A stretch of DNA of 64,000 nucleotides from NCBI GenBank assembly GCA_963966185.1, contig CAWZYM010000401.1, forward strand, positions 310,001 to 374,000. The letters run 5' to 3'. The notes beneath the pieces are model-generated. The model was not told where the DNA came from. It did no database searches and saw only the letters and a list, made by a program, of their open reading frames with translations. This DNA comes from Rhabditoides inermis. Its lineage: Eukaryota; Nematoda; Chromadorea; Rhabditida; Rhabditidae. Made by a program: the position numbers and the translations under genes. Shown piece after piece: positions 1 through 13,548 of this stretch (positions are counted from its first letter, which is position 1; each line of letters starts with the position of its first letter).

Positions 1-265
1 AGTGAGTCAGCTCTGGAGAGTGAACGTGAATGTATCATCTCTCTCCCTCTCCCTCCCACTCTTCCCGAGACATCGTTTGCACAAGTGCAAAAAAGTACAA
101 GCAGATGGGTGTTTTGCCAAATACATTTCCAGCCGTCAAATCACGTACAGATGGCGAAATCGAAACAGCAAAACATTGTAGGATTCAAATAGCTCCAATA
201 AACTCCAAGTGAACTCCAAAATGCAAAGTGGACTCAAACAAAGGAACAAACTGCGAAACACTCAC

Positions 266-3200
266 TTGATGTCTGCAATGTGGAGGCTGCCGGTCGAGTG
301 GAGGGAGAAGCGCGCGTCCATCTCCACCGCCTTGCCGTCGCGCAGCCAGGACACGCGCGGAGGAGTGCGGCCCGACGCCTGGCAAAACAACACGCTCATT
401 TTGTCTCCATCTTCCTCTGCCAAAGGTAAACTGTTTCTCCCAGCGCTTAGCCGGTGTTGTATAGTCATGATATAGCGATTCTGAATGAATGATTAATTGA
501 TTCTTCTGTCCACCACTGTATCACCATGTTTACTGTTTGGAAATCCTCTAGGACATTAGAATACTCTCTTTTTTCTCCCCCCCCCCTCTCTCTCTCTCCT
601 TCCCTCCCCTCACCTGACAGGGCAGAATCGCCGAGCTGCCGGCCATGAGCGTCTGATTCGAGTGGCCATACTCGATGATTGGCGGCGGAAACGACGATGC
701 GGCTGGAATAAGACATAATAACGATATTCCGGATGTGTACAGTTGTACAGAAGCCCCGGTGTGCTCTAATTACTGGTATAGCTACTCCCCACTCTCTCTC
801 TCACTTCCGTTGCCGCAGTCCGTTCCGTTGAGGCATAGCGTGAGCGCCGAGGCGAGAGAGAGAAACGAGCCAAACACCATCACGACATCCGCTGATAAGT
901 GATAAGAGATGGGCGAACGACGATGATGTGCGCGATCAGATTATCATAGCCGAGGAACGCGCGAGATATGGGCGAGCGTGAGACATGTCAACACGAAGAT
1001 TGCCGCAATCAGCGTACGCCGCCCGCGAAATTCCTCACTCACTAACACACCCCGAGGCTTTCCCCCACATATTTGTTCCGCGCCACTACACACAACATTG
1101 TCCGAGAGGCGCAGCGCGTCCCCACAGATATTGATACTCTGTCGAGATACGCAGTCAATGTGTGAGGGGTGCGGAATGACACAGAGAGATACGCAATCTG
1201 CCAGATGCCAAAAGATGACGACGAGCGATTGGCACAATATATAGCTAGAGGGTGGCGACTACTACTCGGATGAAAATGAGATAGGTGGAGGAAAAAGCAA
1301 GGCACACGCGGAAACGAGTCGGGCGGTCAGTGAGTGAGAAGTGAGTGGAAAACAAGGAGGAGGGAGGCAGCACGCACACAAATTCGATGCGCAAATGATG
1401 ATTGATGATAAGACGTGGGGCGACTAAAGTAGGCGTCTAGAGCACGGTCGCCTATCTCTCTCTCCTCCTCCTCCTCTCCTCTGCTGATACTCTCCACAAA
1501 CAAACACGACAGCTTATCGCTGAATCATGTTGGTGCGGGGAGGGGGGAGAGGGGAGGGGCGCGCTCTCTTCCCCCTCCCCTGTCCCAAAAGGAAGCCATA
1601 GAAGGTCACGAGCATATGTGGCAATCTATCTATCGCCACCTCTCTCTCTCTCATCCACTGCTCATGACAGCCTATCAACGAGAGATGCACCATGATAGCG
1701 TCTGCACCCCATATTCGTTTTCTGCATACTGCATACGAAATGTGGGTGAATTATGCAGTACAGACAGACGACATATGAAATCATCGTCATCCCAGTGAAT
1801 AGAGCTATAGCAGCTTGACATATAGTGCGCACAAAAAGGCGAGGACAAAAAGCCGTGGCAACTGACCACTAGGATGCAGAAAACAAGACGGCGCGGCGGC
1901 AAAAACCGCGAGACGCGAGTGGAATGAAATACGGGGATGTAAGGAGCAGGAGAGGGAGAGGGAGACGTGTTGCAGATGAGATTTCTTACACCACCACCAC
2001 TCACTAATGGATCGGCGGTCATTACTCTTGCGGCAATGTTACCTCTCGCCGTGTAGTTGTGGTGTGTAATTTGTCTCGAAACGAACGAAAAACGACTCCT
2101 AGCTTCTCTCTCTCTGTCTCTCTCTCTCTCTCGCTACTACACTCTGTCGGACACATGCCAAGACCATAGAATGAGTAATTGAATCGACGAAATTCCGCCG
2201 CGACTCGCGGTCAATTTGAGACTCAATGAAACGCAATGAAACCTGCGCGGGTGAGCGGGCGAAGACATAAAAACGAGAAAATTGTTGGTTACAAAGACAG
2301 GGTGGGGCAGAGAAGCCGTAGAGAGGCGTATTGGTAAGGGGAAGCAGCAAGCTGTGCTAATGATATGCGCGGCCCATAATAGGAGCGGTGATCCATTATG
2401 GAGTGCGCGGGCAGAGCGAGGAGAGGGGTGGGAGACGGAGAATGAGAGAACGTGCGCATCCGCACACACAATACCTCCCGTGCCACTCACGATATAGACA
2501 TGCAGGCATAGCCAAGCAGGTAGTCACAAAGAGAGGGCATCACTCAAATCGACACACTGCACTCTGCTGGATACGCAGAACGAGGCAACTGTTGGCCATC
2601 TACGGCTAAAAGCGTGGGTGCACAGTCGCGTGTTTCCCAACAAATGGTTTACGGCCTCGATCCGCCTGTTCTCGACGATCCAGCATATGTTGTAACACAC
2701 ACCGCTTCACATCTTAAAGGTGCGCATATGGCAATGAATCACTCTCCGCAATCTATCCGGATGCGAGAGAAACGCGAGAGAGCGTGGGAGATAGAGAGGG
2801 ACAGGCGAGACCGCAAAGGAGAAGCGCAACTAATCCGCCATGGCCACGCAACCGAGAGAAAGAGAAGGGCGGAAAGAAACACAAACCAACACAAATATAA
2901 ACGAGATCATTAAAGACGGAAAGGGATGGGGACAGGAGCGGGCGCACGCACGCGCGCACAATTTACGAGAGAGCAAATATGCGTGGCGGTGCGCCGCCTA
3001 TGCTACACTCCAAAAGTTGTGAGAGGGTGTGTGTGTGTATGTAGCGGCAAAGCGGAAAACAGACATGAACATAAAAGTGTGGCGAGCAAGCATCGTATAG
3101 AGGAGGTCGGGCCCGTTTAGGCGAGGGTGACGAGTCTATTCGACTGCGACACAATATTGTTGACAGTGTGTAGAGTGAGGAAGAGGGAGGGAGCGGGAGG

Positions 3201-6200
3201 TGAGAGAGTGTTGGTGAGTGAGTGAGGACACTTGGATATTCCCTTTGTATTCATAGGACGAGCACAAAAGAACCGCGCGGGCGCCTGTCAAAAAGGCGGC
3301 GGAAGTCGCGCGCGCGCCAAGCACAACCAACTCTGGAACGCCACTACCACAACAGCATCAAATTTCGCCGACCGGCCGCCTAATTAGTGGCGGCGCGCAC
3401 TGATTGGCCGGACGGAGACAATGCGCGAAATATGCTACCAAAAACGCGACAGCCGCCGCAAAAAGTGGGTCGAGAATAGGCAATGTGGCTTCTCTGTGTG
3501 TGTGTGTCGCTCCATGGGGCGCCTCGCATAGGTAATGAATTGGGCTAAACGAGGAGAGAGGGAGAGGGTGAGAACGGTGGAAGAAAGGGAAAGGCGCGCG
3601 ATCGCACCTCGCAAATTTTCGTGTGGTATGGTGTGATTTCAATGTGTGAGAGCGGTTGTCGGTCGTGGCTGGGCGCACAGGGCGATTGAGAGGCAACGAG
3701 CCGTGCCGCGCGCGCGCCCACATCGCACGCGTTCAAAGGAAGAGAAAAAGGGGAAAACGCATCGCGTTCATTTGCATAAAAGAGCAGGGTGTGAGATTAC
3801 AAAGGACGGAATAGCCATGGTATCATAGACACACACGACCGTTCTCAGCCCACTTGACAATAGAGTCAGGAAGGAGGGGGGAGGGGTGACAGAGAGCGCG
3901 CGCGAGAGAGTAATCTGGGAAGGGTCATCCCAGGCGGCTGGACACTCACTATCGCACCTAATCCACGGCAAGGTGAGAGATGGCTGGGTGGTGGGAGAAG
4001 AAAAAGGGGCGAGCGAGAGGATTTACGACCGCCTATCAGCATATGAAGAAGGAAGAGGGAAAACGCAGATGACCTACGCCAGCCAACCTACTATTATACA
4101 CTCCGCCCAAATGCCGGGGTGGAATTTATGTGTAAATGCGAGACTGATGAAGGTGAGATTAGGTGGCAGGTGAAATGCCGGAATGCGTATGTGATACAAG
4201 AGGGACGTACACATACGAAGCGAGTCGGGTCGGGCGAGCCGACATGTAAACTGATACTGGCCGAGTCGGGAAGCAGCCTGGGAACATGTGGTCGCGGGAT
4301 GCGCAAATGCCAGCGAGTAAGAGAGAGAGAGAGAGAGTGTGTGTGTATGACAACTGCCATTGTAATAGTCGACTAATACTTTGATGTGCAGTGCGCGAGA
4401 GATGAAGTACATCAATGTGAATAACGGAACAACATGCGTTTTGTTGTATCATCATTCTATTTTCACATGTCATTATGCAACAGCATAAACTGTTATTAAT
4501 CAGATACAGTGTATATCTTTGTATGCAGTCGACAAGAAACACCATCAGAGCACACCAAGCCATCCAATCAAACTAAATATGCCGTCTCTGTATTCCATCG
4601 GCAAGAAAAAGTCACCAGAGCACACCGAGCTACCCACCACCATCCACTGTGCACATCTCTGTATTCCGTGGGCAAGAAAAAGTCACCAGAGCACACCGAG
4701 CTACCCACCACCATCCACTGTGCACATCTCTGTATTCCGTGGGCAAGAAAAAGTCACCAGAGCACACCGAGCTACCCACTAGCATCCACTGTGCACATCT
4801 CTGTATTCCGTGGGCAAGAAAGAGTCACCAGAGCACACCGAGCTATCATTCCTTTTCACCATCCCCTGACAACAGGGCGAATTATTACTGTAATAATTTC
4901 AATTCAATTCCCTCCAACCACACTACACCATTGGCGGAGAAAAACAAAACAAAAAAGTCACCAGAGCACACCGAGCTACCATCCCCTCCCCTCCACTCAC
5001 CCTTGGCGGCGAGCGAGAGCTGCGCCTTGGCGAGGCTGCTGCCGGCGCTGTTCATCGCGGCGCACACGTAGCTGCCCGCGTCCGCCGTGCGCACATCCGA
5101 CAGCGAGAGACGGCCCGACGACGACACCTGACAGGTAGCAGGTACAGCGACTACTTTCACTACTCGCAAATCCATACATCCAACAAACACTAGAACAGCT
5201 GACGTGTGCAGAGATTACTTTCACTATTCGCATACATCTGACATGCACATTTCCTACATCCATGATACACGCATTCGTATCCCTTTCATACATCCGACAA
5301 ATTCGAAAACATGCCGCGTGTGTGTGAATGCGCGCACCTTGATTCTTCCATCGGCGGACACGTGTCCGGGGAAGAGTAGGTTCTGCTGTCCCTCGCGGCT
5401 CCAGAAGAGGGCGGGCGCGGGCTGGCCGCTCGCCGCGCACTCAAACACCGCCACCCCGCCCGTCGCCACCGACACGTCCGACGGCTTCTCGCTGAAAGAC
5501 ACACACAAGTCAGCAACATGCAAAACATTAATCACTCCATCACCACATCAATAATTCACTCTATCACAAATCTATCACCAATCTATGACGAAATCACTCC
5601 ATCACCAAATCAAGAATAGAGATTCGTGAAAAAAAAGAACTACACATTCTTATTCAGCACAAGATAAGTAAGAGAATTGTGGGGGGGCGGAACCGCACAA
5701 CAATACTGGAAGATGCAAAATGCAAAAGCTATCGGAGATGTTTGATCGCTACAGTGGCCCCCACGGGAAATGTTTCCGTTCTCCTCGTCTCTCTGCCGCT
5801 TTGTCAAAGTGCTCACCTGAACGTGGGTGGTGCCTGCACGCGGAGGGTGGCCGACGCCTCGATGTTGCCGGCTGGGTTGCGCGCGTAGCACACGTACTCG
5901 CCCGCGTCCGACGCTTGCACTCTGAGTGACAGACATTCATCGCGGCAGGAAATGCTGTGAGCGAAATGCAAACAATGGGGAAATATGAAATAATTGAGCA
6001 ATATGGTGGAATAGTAGACACATAATATTCAATCACGAATGCTACTGCTTGAATCGCCGTCTTGTGGCGACGTTGCGCAAGTAACGCATCCCCAAACAAA
6101 TACGTTTCAAGCAGACCATATCACTGTCGACTAGTTTCAAAATCAATCGTGTCGAAGGAATAAGATCAGTTAACATACACTTAAAACCTTTCCAAAATCA

Positions 6201-8838
6201 ATATTAATACATTACGTCTGTACTATTACGATTTACAAAAAAATGTGCCGAGACTCTTATAGAAGAAATCTACGAGTTCGCTCATATCCCAATCTAACCG
6301 CCGTCCGACTGCGTCCCTCATCACATACGTTTCGAGCCGACCATAACACTGTCGACATGGTCGAGCAGGAAAGACCATATACACTTGAAATCTAAAAACG
6401 AATAACCAATGGATACCTGTCGATGCGCAGCCCGCGGTTGTCTTTGGCAATGTAGGCGCGGCTCACCGGCATCGCCTCGTTCTTCTTCTTCCACGAGATC
6501 TGCGGCTGCGGCTCGCCTGAAAAGGAATCTTCTCTCTCCCTCTCCCTCTCTCTCTCCCTCTCTCTTCCTCCACTCGCTGTTCCCACTTACTCACCAGACA
6601 CTCGACAGTCGAATAGCACGGACGAGCCAGCGTCTGCGGTCACGTCTTTTGGTTCCGTCTGAAAGCGATCAATTATCCAGTTGCGTAATGTGGTGTAGTG
6701 TATGCGAGAACAATTTTCGTACAATTTCGTTTCGACTTCTATGGATTTGTAAGGAGATATGTAAGATACGACGAGATGAACCAATGTGTACAGTTCACAC
6801 TAGGCTGACGCTGCGACAAAATAAAACTGTAGATTGCGACAATTGGAAAAGGTTTTGAACAAACAGTGTCAGTAGATTACGACAATCGGAAAAGGTCTCA
6901 CAATTTCAAATGAAAAAAGTGACTCACAATAAACCTGGGCTTCTCGTAGACGGAGAGGCGGGCTGGGTTGGAGACGCGCTCGCCGACCATGTTGGTGGCG
7001 ACACACTGGTACGTGCCGCTGTCGCCCTGCTCCACCTGACAACAACGGGGTAAACAAGTAAACAAATATGTAAACAACTGGTAAACAACAATATACATAT
7101 ATACAAATAAACAAGTAAACAAACGACTCACGGGCTCGATGATGAGGTTGCCATCGGGGTGGAGCGAGAGACGTGGGTTGTCACCGATGCGCAGCTCCTG
7201 AAGTGTCCGTGGTAATAAAAGGAAACAATACATAAATTTAGTAGAAAAAATTAAAAAAAAACTCAAAACATGTGTTTCGCGCCATTAAAAATATTGAATA
7301 TTTGCGCTCTATTGTGAATTGTTGCACACAAGCGGAACTAACATCCCAAACATTGCGAAATTGAGTATTTTTCATATTAGTTATTAACAAGAACTGATGT
7401 GTGTGTGTGCGTGTGTGTGAATGAGAAAGGAAATAATTTTCATCCAATCTATGCAAGCAACTTCGATGTATGGTATAGTGATTGAAAACGTTCAACAGAT
7501 GGGCAAGAACAGCGGAGAGTGAGATGGAGTACAAAATGATCCGAACTCGCTCACCTTGTCGTCTCTTCTCCACGACACGACCGGCTCGGGGAATCCGCGA
7601 GGCGGCGAGCACTCCAACACCGCGCGGTCACCCATCAGAGCCTGCAACACAAGAGAATGCAACAATTCTAAGGACCACCGCAAAACCAATAGCTGTCTTC
7701 AATTCAATACGAGCTAGATACGATATTCTCTACCCACATATTTGAGGACAAAATCATACGCCATTGTATACAAAACTTATTCGATTCTATTCTCTACTCG
7801 TCTCACCTGGACAGTCCTGAGACGTGATCAAAAGTCGAAAAAACACCAATACTCTACAATCCCACACTAACACGAGCTGTTCAGTCTGATCTCACCTGCA
7901 CAGTCCTGGGGCGCACGCGAAAATCGTCGCGAAGCATGGCAATCTTGAGCGTGCCCTCGCGGCTCGTCGCCTCCCCGTGCTCGTTCTGCGCCACACAGTG
8001 GTACGAGCCGCTGTCGCCGTCCTTGCCGTTCTTGCCTGCGAAACAAACATCCAAGTCTGGCTTGAAACTTTGACAGCAAGCATTCGGTTCAAACAGGCAT
8101 CTTTTTACGGGTACAAAAATAGCGAAGAGGTAACGCACCCGAGTTGACTTTGAGTAGGAAGAGCGCGCCCGTGTCGAGGATGATGCGGTGCGACGAGACG
8201 TGTTCGCGGTTCGTCGTCACCTGCACGGCGACAGGTGAGGACACAAGTAGTTGAGTAAACAGTAGCAGTACTATTTGCTAGGCGTACGCACCTTCTCGCC
8301 GTCCTTGTACCATGTGATGACGGCGCCGGGCGGCTTGGCGGCGCAGTTGAGCGTCGCCGGGCTGCCGCGGCTCACAATCACGTCCAGCGGGTGCTCCGTG
8401 ATCAGCGGAGCCAGGTCCGCGTCTGAAACCAGCGGACATTCAAACATGTCTACATGTCTACATTTCCACTTTTACTCATTTTATATGCAAACCGGGGACA
8501 TTCAAACATGTCTACACTTCTACATTTCCACTTTTACTCATTTTATATTCCACAATGTCATCGAATCAGTTCCGTTGCCATTTTCTAGTTCTAGTTCCCT
8601 TCCGTTAATCCGGAAGCGATGAATACGCCGCACTTTTGTCGTAAACAGACTTTCGTAAGACTCATTTGCGAGTGGCTCTCTTTGAATAATGCCTATGCAG
8701 GTGCGCACATGTCGAAATCGCTCCCCACCCCCACTGCCTCGTTCAAAATGCAGTCATGAATGACACTCTTTCTCTCTCGCACTCGGCTGCGTGACCATGT
8801 AACCGCTCGTTTTATGACTGTCTCCGGGCATCTACCGG

Positions 8839-8876
<38 letters not shown>

Positions 8877-10500
8877 AAAGAAATAGAGAGAGAGAATGAA
8901 GAAGGAGAGAGAGGGTGTGAGATAGATGAGCAGCGCCTACATCTCTCACTTCTCCCGCCATTTACGACTTTTTCATTCGCCTAGGTTGCGTCTTGTTGGG
9001 TGTCCGAATTTATGTGCGATCTACGTACGTTTCCCAGCCCCGTTACACATCAATCATGGCGCATGCAACGAACTTATCACATGAAACGGCGACAACGCTA
9101 CTCGTACACACACGCAACGGCAATCAAGCGTCTCCCTCTCCCTTTGTCGCCTGCGAGAAATGCAATAAGCAATCTCGGCGAGGGCGTTTCCTGTTCCCCC
9201 CTCCGGGAAAAAAAGAGTCCTCCTCCCGAACCCCATAGCTATACGAGACAGTCACTGACCACCACCACCACCACCTCTTGTCCCCCCCCCCATTCACTAT
9301 ATGCATGTTAATGGGCGGCAGCGAGTCGATAAGCCCATAAACGGGCCGCCCCAGCCTGCTTGCCTCTCTGCCCATTCCAGTATCCCTCCAGCTACACAAA
9401 ATCCACCCGGTTCATATCGCATTCAGGTGAACATGTGTGTGTGTGAGGGCCTTGATCGAAACTCCCCGGGAGACTATAGCCAACAGCGAAAAGGAGCTCC
9501 TTCTCCCTCTTCCTCAGATGCAACCATTTCCACTATCCACCTTGTGGTAAGCGGATTGGATCGCAGTGAGAGCGAGAAGGGGGAGGGAGTGTGGAAAATG
9601 AAGAGGGCGGCTAGGTGGCGAGAGGGGGGAAATGGCGGACCCGCTAATTGTGGCCGAGCCAGCTGGAGGGGCTAATGGCAGGAGAAGAGGGGGGGAGAGG
9701 GAGAGATCCTCTCACCCTCGATTATCGCACAATCCCATAGGACATCGTCTTACGTGTGCAGCACCACCCAAGTAGTGTGCGCACCAGGTGCGTGCAACAC
9801 AGGTGGTCAACGACGTCAACAAAAAAGTCGACATCGTCCATCAAAATGGTCGTGAATGGGTATAGTTGGAGGGGAAGGGGTGTCTTCCCGAGTGCGACGC
9901 TAAGCCTCTTCCTCCTTCTTCCTTCCTGCCGTCCTCCGACTATAGTCCGGACGACGCGCGTTTCATTAGAGCCGGCCCCCCGCTCCTTCCTCCTCGGAGA
10001 CGTTTTCCAATCAACTCCCTCTCGCGCGCGCGTGCTGCGTTCCCTATGCGTCCCGCCACTTTTCATTTGCATAGCAGACAAGTCGCAACGAACAGCGCCA
10101 TCAATCAGTCTATGGTCGTGTGTTGAATGCACAATTCCCCTCTCTTCCCTGTGCTTCTGATAAATGAGCTCGGCAGATGCGGGCACGCAGCATAATTCTC
10201 CAAAACACGAAATCAAGAGGGGTCAAGAGGGATGGGACACTTGAAGCAGGGGAGAGGAACATGTCTACGTCTTCCATCGCGCATCGATCGAAAGCCTTCT
10301 ACTACGTGCGTAACGAGTGAGTATAATTGGAGTCGACTGGTGGATGGGGGGACAGATGGTAAGAGGGTGTTTGAACATAGAGGGGGGGAGTCCATGAATC
10401 GCGGTTAATTAGGGCAAAGAATATCGTGGTAGTTCGCACCTGTCGCTTCCGCCGCCAGCGTGGCCCATACACACACGAGTTGAAGTAACCGGACAATCAT
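266..10500 (-). CDS. sax-3: SAX-3/Robo axon-guidance receptor, 5' part (signal peptide and five Ig domains)
   Basis: Single-pass receptor for Slit that steers axons and cells. Fourteen phase-compatible exons: 10440-10500, 8292-8422, 8139-8220, 7896-8035, 7555-7641, 7132-7197, 6928-7035, 6595-6658, 6417-6516, 5817-5921, 5338-5491, 5001-5127, 614-702, 266-378. Exon 1 encodes a hydrophobic signal peptide ([20 protein letters not shown]). Mature sequence starts [20 protein letters not shown], the Robo Ig1 start. Further family blocks are [10 protein letters not shown] (Ig2), [26 protein letters not shown] (Ig3), [11 protein letters not shown], a block ending [13 protein letters not shown] (Ig4), and [15 protein letters not shown] plus SWLRDG and [10 protein letters not shown] (Ig5). 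Paired Ig cysteines and the DxGxYxC motifs are present. The last visible exon ends in phase 2 at a GTGAGT donor, so the fibronectin repeats, membrane span and cytoplasmic tail lie left of the window. Exon 13 is isolated by introns of 4.3 kb and 235 bp and is easily missed. Orthology is from remembered C. elegans sequence and is strong. Confidence 0.95.
455..505. repeat. Short dispersed repeat, copy 1
   Basis: About 45 bases here, beginning TGTTGTATAGTCATGATATA and running through GCGATTCTGAATGAATGATT, recur with few changes at 49228-49280. Both copies are non-coding: this one is in a sax-3 intron, the other between the collagen and the gene at 49370. Family unknown. Confidence 0.55.
703..5000 (-). 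other. 4.3-kb sax-3 intron between exons 12 and 13
   Basis: No further exon is convincing in this stretch. It holds purine-rich low-complexity sequence, short (CT)n and (GT)n tracts and, at its 5' end in the gene's direction, a 71-bp tandem repeat (4560-4985). The open frames here are short, mutually overlapping and without protein features. Confidence 0.6.
4560..4985. repeat. 71-bp minisatellite
   Basis: The motif GGCAAGAAAAAGTCACCAGA restarts at about 4601, 4672, 4743 and 4814, exactly 71 bases apart, with a divergent unit before and a partial unit at about 4952. The repeat lies in a sax-3 intron. Because 71 is not a multiple of three and the unit has no stop in any plus-strand frame, all three frames stay open for hundreds of bases and mimic proteins of up to 209 residues. 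Confidence 0.9.
6095..6365. repeat. Direct repeat in a sax-3 intron
   Basis: About 30 bases starting ACGTTTCAAGCAGACCATAT at 6102 recur at about 6328 with four substitutions, both ending CACTGTCGAC. They lie between exons 9 and 10 of sax-3. No coding content seen. Confidence 0.6.
8423..10439 (-). other. First intron of sax-3 (2.0 kb)
   Basis: Separates the signal-peptide exon from the first Ig exon, a common position for regulatory sequence. It contains a roughly 60-bp direct repeat (about 8433-8490 and 8497-8552, both containing ACATTCAAACATGTCTACA), a (GA)n tract at 8840-8895, and pyrimidine-rich stretches. No exon recognised on either strand. Confidence 0.6.
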
Positions 10501-10508
10501 CGCATGAT
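10497..10508 (-). promoter_or_regulatory. sax-3 leader: acceptor plus two-codon upstream ORF overlapping the start
   Basis: Upstream of the sax-3 start the minus strand reads TCGTTTGCAG then ATCATGCGATGATTGTCC. The acceptor-like CAG ends at 10509, so a spliced-leader transcript would begin at 10508. The first ATG (10505-10503) opens ATG-CGA-TGA, and its stop overlaps the signal-peptide ATG (10500) as ATGA. The two ATGs are in different frames, so this is a minimal upstream ORF that could lower or couple initiation. Confidence 0.5.
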
Positions 10509-12466
10509 CTGCAAACGAGGCGTATACAAAGTCACAACACGAGTACACGAATCAGCTGATCAAACACGGCGGCTAGCGGAGCAAAAGAGGGAGAGGGAGC
10601 AGGAGAGCAGATGGCTGCGCGTGAGAGGAAGAGCGGGACACGACAGATATAAACAGACTCGGTTGCATCATGACAAATGGACTAGCAGGCCCGGAATGAA
10701 TGGATAATGCCCGACGCCGCCTGCCCTCCCCCCCCCCCCCCGTTCCAACGTTCACCGCCCTGAACATCAGATAAGAGCGGACGAAAACGGAGCCTTTCAA
10801 CGGCGTCGTGGGGTAAAGGCCATAGTAAAGCACTCAGCGATTCCACTCTCAACAACACAATATCAGCATCGCAGAAAACGAGAAGAAAACAAAGGCGAAG
10901 TTGGAGAGAGGCGGGAGAGAGAGGGGGAGAAAGAGTACTCTCGGGTCATCAATAGCGGGCGCGCCCCCGGGGCACAATTTCGAGGGGATGACCGGAGGGC
11001 GGAAAGGGAGCAGCACGCAACTTTGACAAAGAGAGAGAGAGAGAGAGAGAGAGAGATGGGGGGGGGAGAGAGAGAGAGAGAAGTGAGCCACGCGATCGAT
11101 GCTCTCGGCAGATTGAGGTCAGTCGCTGATCCGACGACGCGACCGACGGCACAAACAAGGTAGAGAGGGGGAGTGAGAAACGGACACCACCACCGCTCTA
11201 GGTGTTCCTTTTTCGACGCCGCGCCCGCCGCAGGGATTCGCGCATCGATCCGTGGGTAGAGGTAGAAAAGCGGGTGGGGGGGATATGTGATGAAATATGA
11301 AATGAGTGTGTGTGTAGTGAAGCCGCGGCGGCGGCGCCGAAATGAGATTCCCCATAGGGACCGCCCCGTTGCCGCACAATCATACTCGAGAATTCATCAC
11401 AAATCCGCAGCGGAGACTCGGCATATGAACTCCTTTCAAGACGGAGAATCAATAGTACACACGACGCCAGGCGAAAACAGCGTCCGCGTATGCAAAACAG
11501 AGTTGCGAAAAGTCAGCCGCTGAATATAGCTCGGCGCATAAGTAGGTGGGGTGAATGGAATGTGTGAAATGAACATAGGGTTGAACGTAATAAATACAAA
11601 AAATAAAACACAGGTGCAAAGAGATAATTCGGTAGCTCGCTTGCCGCGCGCAGAGAGTGAATAGGGGGCTGCGGGTGAGCGGGAGGGGTCAAGCGAGGCG
11701 CCCCCGCGATCGATTGCCCAACCGATCTACCGTGCGACCCCTGCGCAATATAGACAAGATCACTCTCCGGAGAGTGAGTGGGAGAGTGAGAGACCACCAA
11801 TGCTCCTCATCCAGACACCAGTCGCTACTCCAAAAAAAAGGAAGAATGCCTAATATGCGCGGGAACTAGGCGGGAATCGATAGGCAGTGCGGACAGAAGG
11901 AGAGAGAGAGAGAGAGCGAGTAATTTTCTCGATTTGTAGCTAGTGCATAGAGACGTTGCTGCGAAGGGGGGGGGGGGGGGGAACCCCGCCTCTCTTTCTC
12001 TCTTGGAACACTGCCGACACAAGGCGAAGATATGGCGAGAAGTGATTTGCATAGAGTGGCTCGCCTCCACTTTTTCACCGCACCATTCTGGATCAAAGCA
12101 GGCCGGTGGCGGAATTGAGATGGATGCGCGCTCCCTCCCTTCTCTCTCTCTCCCTCACCACTACCGCCGCCGCTCTTTTTGCGCACACTCATAACCCGCG
12201 GGGTGTAAGCTCATCCAGCAGACATGAAATCAATGTGGCCACACACACACATGTACAGGACAGGCTAGGTGGGCACATACTAATGATGCGGGCGCGAGCA
12301 ATGCAAATGAGCAAATCACCGGCGCGGAGGGGGGGGGACAAAGAGAGTGGTGGAAGGCAAATAGACATGATCGGATAGGAGGAAAACACGGAGAGTACAG
12401 AGGCGGCGGGTGGAGAGCTCGGACAAGTGTCTCCGACATGAAACGGACACCAGGCGGATATATGCT

Positions 12467-12497
<31 letters not shown>

Positions 12498-13078
12498 GTG
12501 TCTGGATCAAGGAAGCATGAGTGTCTCACTCGCTCTGTGGCATCTATCGGAGGGCGGCAGCAAAGGCCGCGAGAGCGATTGCGAATAATCACAGAGACAA
12601 AAGGACACGGTATGCCTAGAATGGGATAATAGGAGTGGACGCGCGCGTTGAGATGCAATCTCTCATCCACCACTACCACCACCTCACGCATTGTAAAAGT
12701 GTGACCCTTTGAAGAAGGATCGAGGTGCGATATCTATGCGAGAGAGAGAAAGCGATGCGTATCTATGGATATCTGAGCGGAAAATGGAAGAGGAGAGGAG
12801 AGGAAAGGCGACTCGACTCCCACTGACCTCCAAACCCCGCAATCAAGCGAGGCGAAACGGCACGACGCCGAGATGGAACCCGTTCACCCCCCTCCCCCGC
12901 CAATTAATCAATTTCAATCAATAACGATCGATAATTGGCGGGAGGGCGCAAATCGGCACATGGAAATTGCGAGAGGGCGCGAGATATATCGGGTAATTTG
13001 ATACAGAGCGTCGTCGGTAGTGGTGTGGGAGGCGTGAAAGTGCAATGAGGCGGGCGGGCGAGAGAGAGAGAGAGAGAT

Positions 13079-13120
<42 letters not shown>

Positions 13121-13516
13121 AGTGGATGATATTCGAACGCGCCATGATCCGGACATGTGGATTACTGGTAGAGTGGTGGGTGTGATAGGATCGGTTGAGG
13201 CTGTCATAGCGATACTCGCCGCGCGACGCGACATATGGGCCGGGGCAGTAGGCAGTCAACTCATGTCAATCGAATGACCATCCACACACCACCCTGGGGG
13301 CAGAAAAGCCATATTGCGAGAGAGATGCCATCTACTATAGCCCTCTCCTCTCTATTCCATCGAAATCCACTCTACTACTGCGTAAACAGCGGCGATGGGC
13401 ACGTTCTTTTTCGGAGGAGGATAAGGAGAAGTGCTCGCTCCTCCTTCTCCTTTTTCACCAAGAACAAGTGTTTTCGGGGGGGGGGGCGAACAGAGGGCGA
13501 GAGAGAGGGCGAGAGA

Positions 13517-13548
<32 letters not shown>

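Noticed and set aside
4560..4985. CRISPR-like array
   Set aside because: The units are contiguous 71-bp tandem repeats without unique spacers, in a eukaryotic intron.
4509..5138. 209-codon plus-strand frame with a repeated peptide
   Set aside because: Produced by the 71-bp minisatellite running into antisense sax-3 exon 12; no start context or signal.
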